A stretch of 64,000 nucleotides of DNA from Pseudolysinimonas yzui (GCF_014653215.1 NZ_BNAI01000001.1:851949-915948); one strand, 5' to 3'. Positions 16,888 through 25,162 are shown, numbered from the stretch's first letter. Program-made: numbers and translations. The notes: generated by a model from the letters alone, not told the origin.

Positions 16888-17658
16888 ATGGCCGTGCAAG
16901 AACGGGTACTCGGCATCCTCGGTGCCTTCACCGCCGACCGTCCCAGCCTGAGCCTGTCGGAGATCGCCGAGGCCACGAAGCTGCCGATCTCGACGACGCA
17001 TCGCCTGGTCGGCCAGCTGGTCGCCTGGGGAGCCCTGGAACGTGACGAGCGCCGACGATATGTCATCGGCCTGCGGTTGTGGGAGCTCGGGTTGCTGTCG
17101 CCCCGTGCCTACCGCCATCGCTCGCGCATCCTGCCCTTTCTGGAGGAGCTGTTCGTCGCGACCCGGGAACACCTGGTGCTCACGGTGCTCCTCGACGGCG
17201 AACCGGTCATGGTCGAACAGCTGCTCGGGCGACGCGGCGCGCGGCTCGCGGCGGGCCTGGGGGAGCGGTTGCCGTTGCACGCCTCGTCGCCGGGTCACGT
17301 GTTCCTCGCATTCGGGCCGCCGGAACTTTGGGAGACCATCGAGGCCGGGCCGCTGCACGCCTACACGCCGCGCACCATCACGGATCCGAATGCATTACGT
17401 GCCGTGGTGCGCGAAGTGAGACGCACCTCGATCGCTATCAGCGAGGGCGCGATCGTGTCGACAACCGTGTCGATCTCGGCACCCGTCTTCGCCCAGCGCG
17501 GCGAGTTCTACGGGGCCGTGTCGATCGTCGCCACGATCGGCACCGTCGATCCGAAACAGCTGGCTCCGCTGGTGCTGCGGGCCGCACGCCTCATCAGTGC
17601 CGCGCTGCTGTCGGCCGGCGACGACCCGCCGTTCCGGCCGCTCAGCCGCGCCGGCTGA
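16888..17658 (+). CDS. IclR-family transcriptional regulator
   Basis: 256 aa from the ATG at 16888; an in-frame TTG at 16846 lies inside the operator and is unlikely. The N-terminal winged helix (residues about 3-65: ERVLGILGAFTADRPSLSLSEIAEATKLPISTTHRLVGQLVAWGALERD) and C-terminal effector domain (LHASSPGHVFLAF, AISEGAIVSTTVSISAPVF) are complete. IclR proteins bind small carboxylates or aromatics and act as repressors or activators of neighbouring genes. Position and shared operators point to control of livGFHMJ and of itself. Confidence 0.9.
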   Translation: MAVQERVLGILGAFTADRPSLSLSEIAEATKLPISTTHRLVGQLVAWGALERDERRRYVIGLRLWELGLLSPRAYRHRSRILPFLEELFVATREHLVLTVLLDGEPVMVEQLLGRRGARLAAGLGERLPLHASSPGHVFLAFGPPELWETIEAGPLHAYTPRTITDPNALRAVVREVRRTSIAISEGAIVSTTVSISAPVFAQRGEFYGAVSIVATIGTVDPKQLAPLVLRAARLISAALLSAGDDPPFRPLSRAG

Positions 17659-17698
17659 TCGAGCAGATCCTGAGAAGCGGGAGCGACGCGTCCCTGCC

Positions 17699-17704
17699 TA
17701 TCGT
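17699..17704 (+). promoter_or_regulatory. candidate -10 box for the DUF1801 gene
   Basis: TATCGT matches TAnnnT and lies 43 bases before the gene, in the 89-base gap after iclR. No clear -35 was recognised, so this is weak. Confidence 0.25.
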
Positions 17705-17747
17705 GAAGGCATTCGGGGAGACACCCGACCAGGGAAAGGAACACGAG

Positions 17748-18188
17748 ATGGCTGAGAAGACGACATCCGATGGGCTCACCGCCGACGAGCGGGCCGCCGT
17801 GAAGGAGCGCGCCGCGGAACTGCGCGCCCAATCCAAGGCCGCCGACAAGCGCGCCGCCGGCACGAAAGCGGTGCGCGACGCGATCGAGAAGCTGGCGGGC
17901 AGCGACCGCGAGATCGCCGAGAAGTTCTACGCGCTGGTCACGGAACACGCTCCGCACCTGGTGCCCAAGACCTACTACGGGATGCCGGGCTTCGCGAACG
18001 CCGACGACAAGATCCTCGTGTTCATGCAGCCGGCGTCGAAGTTCAAGGTGCGTTACGCGACGATCGGCTTCGAACAGCCGGCGACGCTGGACGACACCAC
18101 GATGTGGCCCGTCGCCTGGGGCATCTCCGCATTCACCGCGGCCGACGAGAAGGCCTTCCTCGCCACCCTGAAGAAGGCGGCGGGCTGA
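17748..18188 (+). CDS. DUF1801 (YdhG/frataxin-like fold) domain protein
   Basis: 146 aa from the ATG at 17748, preceded by AAAGGA. The N-terminal 50 residues are a lysine/alanine-rich helix (ADERAAVKERAAELRAQSKAADKRAAGTKAVRDAI); the rest, with VPKTYYGMPGFANADDKILVFMQPASKFKVRYATIGF and LDDTTMWPVAWGISAF, matches the DUF1801 domain common in actinobacteria. Biochemical function is unknown; the fold is related to frataxin-like iron-binding proteins, but no metal ligands can be assigned by eye. Single gene with its own terminator. Confidence 0.8.
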   Translation: MAEKTTSDGLTADERAAVKERAAELRAQSKAADKRAAGTKAVRDAIEKLAGSDREIAEKFYALVTEHAPHLVPKTYYGMPGFANADDKILVFMQPASKFKVRYATIGFEQPATLDDTTMWPVAWGISAFTAADEKAFLATLKKAAG

Positions 18189-18214
18189 ATCCCGCCCCTT
18201 CCGGGCGATTCAGC
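18184..18214 (+). terminator. hairpin terminator after the DUF1801 gene
   Basis: GCTGAATC (18184-18191) pairs perfectly with GATTCAGC (18207-18214), and inside it GCCC (18194-18197) pairs with GGGC (18203-18206). The TGA stop codon of the upstream gene lies in the left arm. No T-run follows. Confidence 0.7.
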
Positions 18215-18406
18215 ACATCCGATAAGCAGCATTATGTCCAATTGGATTCAACGGGTAAGCGTTCAGCACTCCCCGAGTGGTTGCCTCACCAGGACTTTCT
18301 CGGGTGCCGCGTTGATCGGGCGGAGGCCACGTCGCGCAGAGGCTTGTGAGCTTTCCCTCTTGAGGGTGCAACACTTCACGCCCGGCCGGCCATATACACG
18401 GTATGA

Positions 18407-18708
18407 ATGGACGACCGCACCCTCGACACCCTGCTTCGGCGAAGTGCGCCCTCCCCTGCCCCGGCCGATCCGGCGGTGGAGGCAAACCTCCTTGCGATGG
18501 TCGACGATGCGCGACACAAGGCGCGGCCCGCTCGCCGTCGACGCCGTGCTCTGTGGTTCGCCGCGATCCCACTGGTACCCGCGCTCGCGTTCGCCCTCAC
18601 CGGTGGAATCGAGGAGCGCATGACCCCGATCTCATCATCCCGGTCACTTACACGACAGACACCGACTATACCGAAAGCTGTTCGAGTGGAGTCCACTTAG
18701 CGCGATGA
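18407..18708 (+). pseudogene. Truncated, frameshifted small membrane protein gene (anti-sigma-like N terminus)
   Basis: The frame from ATG 18407 encodes MDDRTLDTLLRRSAPSPAPADPAVEANLL..., a charged arginine stretch and one membrane helix (ALWFAAIPLVPALAFAL), resembling actinobacterial anti-sigma-factor-like proteins. At the four-C run near 18623-18626 a one-base loss switches frame: the protein-like continuation DPDLIIPVTYTTDTDYTESC is in the -1 frame and reaches TGA at 18706. A normal homologue would continue well beyond this cysteine, so the 3' part is missing too. TATACA at 18393-18398 is a possible -10. No sigma factor gene is next to it. Family identity is tentative. Confidence 0.5.
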
Positions 18709-19075
18709 CATCGAGCGCTGCCCCGCCCTCCATCGAATCGCCCACCAGGGTAACAGCGACGAAGACGAGCCCAGCGCCAAATGTGATCTGTGCAACCCAC
18801 GCGAGGTCGGGCCGTGAAGCCGTGACGAGGTGTTGGAAGCATGCCAGAAACACGATGAGAAACGCCAACAAGAACGTGTCAGCGAGAATCACGATGAAGG
18901 TTTGCGTCGACCTTTCCCGGATGTATTCGACGAGCGCCAGGGAGTCATCGAGTTCCGGGCGCGCGCCCATCGTGAGTTTGGTCACAGCCTCTACCGCGAG
19001 GAAGATCGCGATCGCGATCGCGGACAGCCCCATCCATCGGTGCCTGGTTGAGGGTCTCGTCCCGTCCGCGCTCAT
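18644..19075 (-). pseudogene. Hypothetical multi-pass membrane protein, C-terminally truncated
   Basis: From ATG 19075 the frame gives 143 aa with three hydrophobic segments (residues about 15-34, 61-83, 91-112) and an ending GGAALDVIALSGLHSNSFRYSRCLSCK. The last 17 residues are encoded antisense to the broken gene on the other strand and look unrelated to a membrane protein, so the true coding sequence seems to be cut off around base 18700. The protein family was not recognised; the four-helix layout recalls DUF4386-like proteins. The 272 bases upstream (19076-19347) show no gene. Confidence 0.45.
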
Positions 19076-19315
19076 GGCCCCTTCTTGCGATCCGTCTCTT
19101 CGGCTTGGCAAATGCCCGACCGGCATGACCATTCCGCCCCCTCCGGGCGTGGAGAGCAAGTGTCGAAAGTCCCGGCATCGGCACGCGGTCGCGCACGGTT
19201 CCCCCTTGGCACCCGCCTCGGGATTTGGCCTTCCGCTCTCAGCCGTCGAGACAGCCGCCAGGATCAGGCCCGCGTCCTCCCGCCCGAGGGGCGGTAGGAC
19301 GATTCGCCGACGCCC

Positions 19316-19342
19316 GGGCCGGCACGGTCGGTGTCCCGGCCC
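19316..19342 (-). terminator. possible terminator after the Lgt-like gene
   Basis: GGGCCGG (19316-19322) pairs with CCGGCCC (19336-19342) across a 13-base loop, 6 bases past the stop codon on the minus strand. The stem is short and has no T-run. Confidence 0.4.
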
Positions 19343-19347
19343 CGACC

Positions 19348-20619
19348 TCAGCTCGCGTACGTGATGATCGCAACAACGATGGCGGCTAGCAGAACAATTG
19401 CCGCGCCGGCGAGCGTGATTGCCCGGCCATGCTGGGTCTTGCTGGACTCGGCACGCAGCGGCAACAGCAACTGACGACCCAGGACGTAGGCGGCCAGTGC
19501 TCCGATGAAGATGGTGCCGCCCAGCTCGGGCAGTCCGGCCGTGACCAGTACGGCCAGCGCGATCGCGCCGATGGTGGCCGCCAGCGCAGACTCGAACAAC
19601 TGTGTGGGGATCCGGCGCACTCCCAGCCGTCGGTCCGAGGACCACAGGCCCCAACGCGACGCCGTCGGCCGGCCCACGCAGCATCCGCTGAAGAAGCACC
19701 CGAAGCGCCCGATCATCATTCCGAACATCAGCGGCGGCGCGGTGATGTCGAGCAGCGAACCGATCTCGACGCCGACGGCCAACGCCCCGACGATCAACCC
19801 GACAGCGGCGCCGATGACGAACCCTTGGATGCACATCCCACCGCCGTTGAGCGGCTGTCGTCGAGCGGCCGGGTACACGGCCAGGTAGTAGACCTTCGCG
19901 CCGACCAGCCCGATCAGGCTCGCCAACACCGACACCAGAAAGACACCGAACACAGGGAGCCCCAGGAGGCCGGCGAGAATCGCCTGGACGATCAGCCCGA
20001 CCCCCGCCCCCAGACCTACCAGCCCGGCCCAGGAGCCCAGCAGCACCCCCGGGGCCTTCTGGGCGATCACCGGCGCCCAGCCGGTCGAGCCCTCGGCGGA
20101 GCCCCCCGCCAGACGTGGTAGCACCGGGCGCGCACCGCCGGAGGGCTTGCGATCGGATCCGATGGGGTGTACGGAAGGGCGCGCCACCACATGCCACGAA
20201 CCGGGGGTCACATCGGGTACTCGAGTGGTGACCGCGACCCGCCCGCTCCCGGGCAGCACCTTCTCCACCGTCGTGGAGAGGGTGAACCGGTCACCGGGAC
20301 GGGGTTGGTGCTTGACGCCGGTGCGGCGCCCCTCGAACGCGATGGTCACCGAATACGGATCGCCCTCAGGCGCGGCAAGAAACTCATACGTCAGTCCCAA
20401 CGCATGCGGTTCGACCTCTGCCAACGCATCGCAGTTGAACGCGGAAACCCGCAACGCGTTCGTCGGCGCCGCGTCGCTGCCGCGATCTGGATCCGGCAGC
20501 GGAGGTGCCGGATGGCTCGGCTCCACCTTCGTGGCGGAAGAGTTCGTGGCAGAAGCCGCCGGTCGGCGCTGAAAGGACGCCCCTGGCTGCCAGGTGCCCG
20601 GCTTGTGGTGATTGGTCAT
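19348..20619 (-). CDS. Lgt-like (prolipoprotein diacylglyceryl transferase family) membrane protein with N-terminal extension
   Basis: 423 aa from ATG 20619 (ATGs at 20652 and 20667 are in frame; ribosome sites are poor for all). Residues 1-155 are a soluble extension: a proline-rich start, then a beta-rich domain (ALGLTYEFLAAPEGDPYSVTIAF, TTRVPDVTPGSWHVVARPS). Residues about 165-420 hold 6-7 membrane helices with the Lgt signature GRFGCFFSGCCVGRP near residue 305 and RRIPTQLFES. Lgt moves diacylglyceryl to lipoprotein cysteines. Here the HGG histidine is replaced (CIQGFVIGA) and the GRxGNF asparagine is cysteine, so it may act on another substrate. It is not the housekeeping Lgt. Confidence 0.7.
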   Translation of the reverse strand: MTNHHKPGTWQPGASFQRRPAASATNSSATKVEPSHPAPPLPDPDRGSDAAPTNALRVSAFNCDALAEVEPHALGLTYEFLAAPEGDPYSVTIAFEGRRTGVKHQPRPGDRFTLSTTVEKVLPGSGRVAVTTRVPDVTPGSWHVVARPSVHPIGSDRKPSGGARPVLPRLAGGSAEGSTGWAPVIAQKAPGVLLGSWAGLVGLGAGVGLIVQAILAGLLGLPVFGVFLVSVLASLIGLVGAKVYYLAVYPAARRQPLNGGGMCIQGFVIGAAVGLIVGALAVGVEIGSLLDITAPPLMFGMMIGRFGCFFSGCCVGRPTASRWGLWSSDRRLGVRRIPTQLFESALAATIGAIALAVLVTAGLPELGGTIFIGALAAYVLGRQLLLPLRAESSKTQHGRAITLAGAAIVLLAAIVVAIITYAS

Positions 20620-20844
20620 CGTCTTGGCTCTATCTCGAATTCCGGCGGACATCGCGGCCCCGCGCAACGAAACACACTGGTCGCGGGACCTCGGCCGCCT
20701 CGGTCGGGACCCCGGCAGGGCGACGATGATGTTTGTGCGAGTTTAGTCGTTCTCGCCAACAAGGGTGTGGTCGACGAGGTACGCGCCCGAGCGACTCCGA
20801 GCCCGTCGGGCGGCGCGCGATCCAGGGTGGTGAGAGAATCACCC

Positions 20845-22314
20845 GTGCCCTCCGACCACCCCCGTTCCCGCAGCGGCATCGACCCGGCGGATCTTGAGGC
20901 CACCCTCCGCGTTCTCGCGGCGATGCCCGGTGTGGATCCCGCCGATCCCGACTTCGTCGCGGTCCGTCGCGCCACCGCCGCGATGTTCAAAGCGGTCAAG
21001 CGGGAGCGTCGGCTCGAACTGCGCGCGCAGGTCGCCGAAGCCGACAAGGCCGTCGTCGCCGCGACTGCTACCGGCGCCCCGGACCGGATCGACGACGAGA
21101 CCCGCGGCATCCCGATCTCGGGTGCGACGACCGCCGCGATCGCCGGAGTGTTCCGCAAGCCGCGGCCCTGCTACATCTGCAAGCAGGACTACACGGTCGT
21201 CGACGCGTTCTACCACCAGCTCTGTCCGACCTGCGCGGCCATGAGCCATGCCAAGCGCGACGCCCGCACCGATCTCACCGGCAAGCGCGCGCTGCTCACC
21301 GGCGGCCGCGCGAAGATCGGCATGTACATCGCGCTGCGGCTGCTGCGCGACGGCGCCCACACGACGATCACCACGCGGTTCCCGCGGGATGCCGTCCGCC
21401 GGTTCACGAGCCTCCCCGACTCCCCCGAGTGGATCGACCGGCTGCGCGTCGTCGGCATCGACCTGCGGGACCCTGCTCAGGTGATCGCGCTCGCCGAATC
21501 GGTCGCCGAGCAGGGGCCGCTCGACATCCTCATCAACAACGCCGCCCAGACGGTGCGCCGCTCCCCCGGTGCGTACTCCAAGCTCGTGGATGCCGAGCTC
21601 GCTCCCCTGCCTGATGGTCCGCTTCCCGAGCTGGAGACCTTCGGCCACACCAACGACAGTCACCCGCAGGCCCTGGCGCGCGCCGTCGCCGCGCATCCGA
21701 TCCTCGCGGCTGCCGCCGAGCAAGCCGACGAGCTCACCGAGCAGGCGATGGCCGCCGGATCGTCCTCGCTGGAGCGTCTCGCCGCCGGCACCGCGATCGA
21801 CGCCGGCGGGCTCGTGCCCGACCTCGCACCGATCAACTCGTGGACGCAGAGCGTCGACGCGGTCGATCCGCTCGAGATGCTCGAGGTGCAGCTCGCGAAC
21901 GAGACGGCACCGTTCATCCTCATCTCCAAGCTGCGGGCCTCCCTCGCCTCCTCCCCCGCGCGCCGCACTTACATCGTCAACGTCAGCGCGATGGAGGGCG
22001 TCTTCGGCCGGGGCTACAAGGGCCCGGGTCACCCGCACACCAACATGGCCAAGGCGGCCGTCAACATGCTCACCCGCACCAGTTCCCGAGAATTGTTCGA
22101 GACTGACGGCATCCTCATGACGAGCGTCGACACCGGCTGGATCACCGACGAGCGCCCGCACCCGACGAAGGTGCGGCTCGCCGAAGAGGGCTTCCACGCC
22201 CCGCTCGACCTCGTCGACGGTGCTGCGCGGGTCTACGACCCGATCGTGCGCGGCGAGGCGGGCGAAGACCTGTACGGCGTCTTCCTGAAGGACTACGCGC
22301 CCGGCTCCTGGTGA
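20845..22314 (+). CDS. SDR-family oxidoreductase with N-terminal zinc ribbon
   Basis: 489 aa from GTG 20845; GTGs at 20827 and 20830 are alternatives. A helical N terminus (residues 10-100) is followed by a four-cysteine ribbon CYIC...CPTC (Cys109, 112, 127, 130) and then a Rossmann SDR domain (GKRALLTGGRAKIGMYIALRLL from about 147; INNAAQ; NVSAMEG). The catalytic tyrosine position is altered: PHTNMAKAAVNMLTRT keeps the lysine but not YxxxK. A long insertion with helices sits before the active site. Substrate is unknown. The 225 bases upstream hold no gene. Its 3' end overlaps the convergent MFS gene by 22 bases. Confidence 0.8.
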   Translation: MPSDHPRSRSGIDPADLEATLRVLAAMPGVDPADPDFVAVRRATAAMFKAVKRERRLELRAQVAEADKAVVAATATGAPDRIDDETRGIPISGATTAAIAGVFRKPRPCYICKQDYTVVDAFYHQLCPTCAAMSHAKRDARTDLTGKRALLTGGRAKIGMYIALRLLRDGAHTTITTRFPRDAVRRFTSLPDSPEWIDRLRVVGIDLRDPAQVIALAESVAEQGPLDILINNAAQTVRRSPGAYSKLVDAELAPLPDGPLPELETFGHTNDSHPQALARAVAAHPILAAAAEQADELTEQAMAAGSSSLERLAAGTAIDAGGLVPDLAPINSWTQSVDAVDPLEMLEVQLANETAPFILISKLRASLASSPARRTYIVNVSAMEGVFGRGYKGPGHPHTNMAKAAVNMLTRTSSRELFETDGILMTSVDTGWITDERPHPTKVRLAEEGFHAPLDLVDGAARVYDPIVRGEAGEDLYGVFLKDYAPGSW

Positions 22315-23561
22315 GGGTCCGCCTCGACGCGCCCCTCCCGGATGGCCTGCCGCCCGGCGGGCACGAGCACGGCGAGCACCACGACGACGAAGGTCAGGAT
22401 GCCGGCGCTCACGATCAGCGTCTCCACCGGCATGACGTCGGCGAGCGGGCCGAACACCACCATGCCGATCGGCATCGAGACGGCCATCACGATGCCGACG
22501 AACCCGAAGACCCGGCCCTGACGCTCCGGTTCGACCCGCAACTGCAGCAGCGTCATCGCGGGCGTCGAGAAGAACGGCACGAGCAGCCCGAAGACGAACA
22601 TGAAGCCGAAGAACCACCACAGGTTCGTCGAGAGGCCCAGGGCGATCGACAGCAGCCCGAACAACACCGATGACGCGATGATCATCAGCACCTTGTTCTT
22701 CGTGCCGCCCCAGATCGAGATCACGATGCCCCCGAGCAGCATTCCGACACTGAAAGCGATCTCGAGAATCGTCAGCTTCGCGACGTCGTCCAGCCCGAAG
22801 AAGTCGCCCCCGAACGAGCGGACGACCATGAGCGGCGTGAGGTATGACGGCGCCACCGTGAGCAGGAAGATGATGGCGAAGACCAGCAACAACCAGCGGA
22901 TGAGCCGGTGGGTGGCGACGTACTTCACCCCTTCGACGAGGTCGGTGAAGTACCCGGTGCGCTCCGCCCGCACGATCGTCGGCACGGCGACGGTCGCGAG
23001 CAGCGCGATGCCGAGAACCGCCGTCACCACGTCGACGAAGAAGATGGTGACGATCGACGCCGTCGCGTAGAGCACGCCGGCAGCGGCCGGCGCGATCAGC
23101 GCCAGCGCCGACTGGATGCTGCCGAGAATCCCATTGACGCGCATCAGATGCTGGGTGGGCACGATCTGCGGAATCAGCGCCGAGACCGCCGGGGTCTGGA
23201 TGCCGGCGCCCATCGATCGGATCGCGAGCGTCGCGTAGATGAGCACCAACGAGTCGACCCCGGAGAGCATGAACAGCGCGAGCGCGAGGGTCGAGGCCGC
23301 GATCGCGGCATCGGCGACGATGATCAGCATCTTGCGGTTGAGCCGGTCGGCCCACACTCCCCCGAAGATCGACACGACCGCCTGCGGCAGGAACCCGAAG
23401 AGCGCGGCGAGCGCCATCACGGTGCCCGACTTCGTGGTGAGCGTCAGGTGCCACATGACGGCGTACTGCACGAGCATGGAGCCGAACAACGACACCGTCT
23501 GCCCGGTCAGGAACATCCCGACGTCGCGTTTCCAGTGCGGGCGGGTGTCGACGTCGGTCAC
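22293..23561 (-). CDS. MFS transporter
   Basis: 422 aa, GTG start. About 12 hydrophobic segments are visible, with the MFS loop motif GGVWADRLNRKMLI (residues about 67-80) between helices 2 and 3, and GSMLVQYAVMWHLT in helix 1, as in the MFS_3/enterobactin-exporter-like group. Such proteins are proton-driven exporters of drugs or siderophores. Nothing nearby indicates the substrate. It lies convergent to the zinc-ribbon SDR and downstream of DUF2071, with a 45-base gap. Confidence 0.85.
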   Translation of the reverse strand: MTDVDTRPHWKRDVGMFLTGQTVSLFGSMLVQYAVMWHLTLTTKSGTVMALAALFGFLPQAVVSIFGGVWADRLNRKMLIIVADAAIAASTLALALFMLSGVDSLVLIYATLAIRSMGAGIQTPAVSALIPQIVPTQHLMRVNGILGSIQSALALIAPAAAGVLYATASIVTIFFVDVVTAVLGIALLATVAVPTIVRAERTGYFTDLVEGVKYVATHRLIRWLLLVFAIIFLLTVAPSYLTPLMVVRSFGGDFFGLDDVAKLTILEIAFSVGMLLGGIVISIWGGTKNKVLMIIASSVLFGLLSIALGLSTNLWWFFGFMFVFGLLVPFFSTPAMTLLQLRVEPERQGRVFGFVGIVMAVSMPIGMVVFGPLADVMPVETLIVSAGILTFVVVVLAVLVPAGRQAIREGRVEADPHQEPGA

Positions 23562-23606
23562 GTCCGACAGTCTCTCAGCTTCCGCCGGCGGGCGGGTCGC
23601 GAGGCG

Positions 23607-24332
23607 TCAGACCACCGCGTGCCCGCGCGTGAGGTCGATGCGCGGGGTGTCCCAGAAGAACGGGAGGTCGCGCATGACCAGCGCACTGTCGAGCTCGGCT
23701 GAACCCTGCGGAAGCGAATCGAAGAACGACGATTCCACGGAGTGAACGACGCCCGTCTCAGCCGCCCACTCTTTCGATGTCAACTCGAGCGCCTCGACTC
23801 CGCCACCGCCCGCACATGGTGACCACCCGACCGACCCCTGACGATGAAACTCCGACGCGTCCTCGACGGACGAGAAGAGCTCACTGTGCCACGGACCTCC
23901 CACCCCGACATCGACCGCAACTCGGATTCCGGGCGCCGTCATTCGGACGCGAAAGCGATCCTTGGTCTCATCGAGATCGAATCGTCCGCGACGCTGCACT
24001 CCGGGAAACAACCGCCCGCCGCCGAGCACCGGCAGCAACGACGAGCTGTGCCGTTCGACGATGTAGACACCCGTGCGTGTGCCGCCCTCGTCATCCCACT
24101 CCACCGCGACTCGGTGTGCGACATTCTCGGTGCGGAAGCCGAACCGAGGGCGAAGCCAACCCGGCCTCACCGCGCTCAGGCCGATCATGCACACCCCGGC
24201 GACCGCACTCCCGTTGACGAGCTGCGGCCGGAGGGGAGCCGGGACGAGGGATGCTGCAACGTCCGGGTCCACCCGATACGTGATGAGGAGTCGACGGCGC
24301 ACTTGGGCGCGGAGAGTCGCAAGGGCGCTCAC
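23607..24332 (-). CDS. DUF2071 (acetoacetate decarboxylase-like fold) family protein
   Basis: 241 aa from the GTG at 24332, chosen because it overlaps the ArsR stop codon in a GTGA arrangement; the longer frame upstream only shadows arsR. LRAQVRRRLLITYRVDPDVAASLVPAPLRPQLVNGSAVAGVCMIGLSAVRPGWLRPRFGF is a clear DUF2071 opening. The fold is related to acetoacetate decarboxylase but function is unknown. Being translationally coupled to an ArsR repressor suggests it is expressed in response to whatever that repressor senses. Confidence 0.8.
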   Translation of the reverse strand: MSALATLRAQVRRRLLITYRVDPDVAASLVPAPLRPQLVNGSAVAGVCMIGLSAVRPGWLRPRFGFRTENVAHRVAVEWDDEGGTRTGVYIVERHSSSLLPVLGGGRLFPGVQRRGRFDLDETKDRFRVRMTAPGIRVAVDVGVGGPWHSELFSSVEDASEFHRQGSVGWSPCAGGGGVEALELTSKEWAAETGVVHSVESSFFDSLPQGSAELDSALVMRDLPFFWDTPRIDLTRGHAVV

Positions 24333-24682
24333 GACAAGGCCTCGCTGGGAGAGGCCGATCGAGCCGCACCTTCGCCGCGCCGATGGCGCCGCACTTCGCG
24401 CAACACGATCTGTTCGGGACACACCGTCGAGAGGAAGTCGCCCACCGAGAGCGCCAGTCGATCTTCGACGAGCGAGTAGAGGATGCGGTTGGCATCGCGT
24501 CGTTCGGCCACGAGTCCGGCGCTTCGCAGCACCGAGAGGTGCCGCGAGATCGTCGGCCCCGAGGTCGCGAATCGCGAGGCGATCTCCCCTGCGGCGAGCT
24601 CGCCGTTCTTGAGATCCTGGAGGATCTGGCGACGCGTCGGATGGGCAAGCGCCGTGAAGACGTCGCTGACTGAATCGGTCAC
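24329..24682 (-). CDS. ArsR-family transcriptional regulator (metal-site-free type)
   Basis: 117 aa, ATG start. Winged helix: VFTALAHPTRRQILQDLKNGELAAGEIASRFATSGPTISRHLSVLRSAGLVAERRDANRILYSL. No cysteine cluster of metal sensors (ELCVCDL type) is present, so it belongs with the SdpR-like repressors. The C-terminal extension after LSTVCPEQIVL is basic. A perfect inverted repeat lies 9 bases upstream of the start and is the likely autoregulatory operator. It is followed by DUF2071 with a 4-base overlap. Confidence 0.88.
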   Translation of the reverse strand: MTDSVSDVFTALAHPTRRQILQDLKNGELAAGEIASRFATSGPTISRHLSVLRSAGLVAERRDANRILYSLVEDRLALSVGDFLSTVCPEQIVLREVRRHRRGEGAARSASPSEALS

Positions 24683-24691
24683 GTTCGCAAC

Positions 24692-24712
24692 TTAGCACTA
24701 TTGCTAATTAGC
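24692..24712. promoter_or_regulatory. ArsR operator upstream of arsR-DUF2071
   Basis: TTAGCA (24692-24697) and TGCTAA (24702-24707) form a perfect inverted repeat around CTAT, and GCTAATTAGC (24703-24712) is a second perfect palindrome sharing the right arm. The block is AT-rich in a GC-rich genome and sits between the arsR start (24682) and the NTF2-like gene stop (24722). Size, symmetry and location fit ArsR-type binding sites. Confidence 0.65.
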
Positions 24713-24721
24713 GAGATAGCT

Positions 24722-25162
24722 CTACTTCTTGCGACGGTGGGTGAGCCGGTACACGGTGTGCCCGATCGCGAGCCCAAAGCCGACCGAGCCGCCCGGGCCG
24801 TACGGCTCGTAGGCGCGCATCTTCGTGATCTTGGATCCGTCGGTCTCGATGACGAACACCTGCGGAAAGTCGAGGTGCTTGCCTCCGGCAGCCAGCACAT
24901 GGTGCGTCGAAACCTCCACAACCGCGGAGAGCCCGTCGGCGCTGAGGAACCAGCGATCGATGTCGAAGCCCATGCTCTTCATCCCGGCGAAACTCCAGGT
25001 CAGGCCTTCGCGCACCTCGGCGATGCCGTTCATGTTCGGGTACGGGTAGTGCGGGTCGTAGAGCTGGATGTCGTCGGCGAAATGCGCGGTCGCGAGGTCG
25101 AGGTCTCGCGCCTCCACCCCCGCGAACATCGCTTCGATGATCGGCTTGATATCTGCGGCCAT
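24722..25162 (-). CDS. NTF2-like (SnoaL-type) domain protein
   Basis: 146 aa, ATG start. IKPIIEAMFAGVEARDLDLATAHFADDIQLYDPHYPYPNMNGIAEVREGL is a typical opening of the cone-shaped NTF2/SnoaL fold, and the strand FVIETDGSKITKMRAYEPYG is its usual ending. Members range from polyketide cyclases and isomerases to ligand-binding proteins; no specific activity can be inferred. It is divergent from glpK, with 52 bases between the starts. Confidence 0.75.
   Translation of the reverse strand: MAADIKPIIEAMFAGVEARDLDLATAHFADDIQLYDPHYPYPNMNGIAEVREGLTWSFAGMKSMGFDIDRWFLSADGLSAVVEVSTHHVLAAGGKHLDFPQVFVIETDGSKITKMRAYEPYGPGGSVGFGLAIGHTVYRLTHRRKK

Larger units (their letters stand above)
18690..20640. other. 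possible acquired segment with a recombination junction at its left end
   Basis: Two genes on opposite strands are both cut where they meet at about 18690-18710, and the segment to the right holds a truncated membrane protein and an Lgt-like enzyme of a kind unlike its housekeeping neighbours. No integrase, transposase, inverted terminal repeats or tRNA target is visible. The right limit near 20640 is a guess based on the start of the native-looking dehydrogenase region. Confidence 0.35.

Noticed and set aside
18690-20640. Transposon or integrated element
   Set aside because: No transposase, integrase, terminal inverted repeats, target duplication or tRNA attachment site could be found; only a recombination scar is supported.
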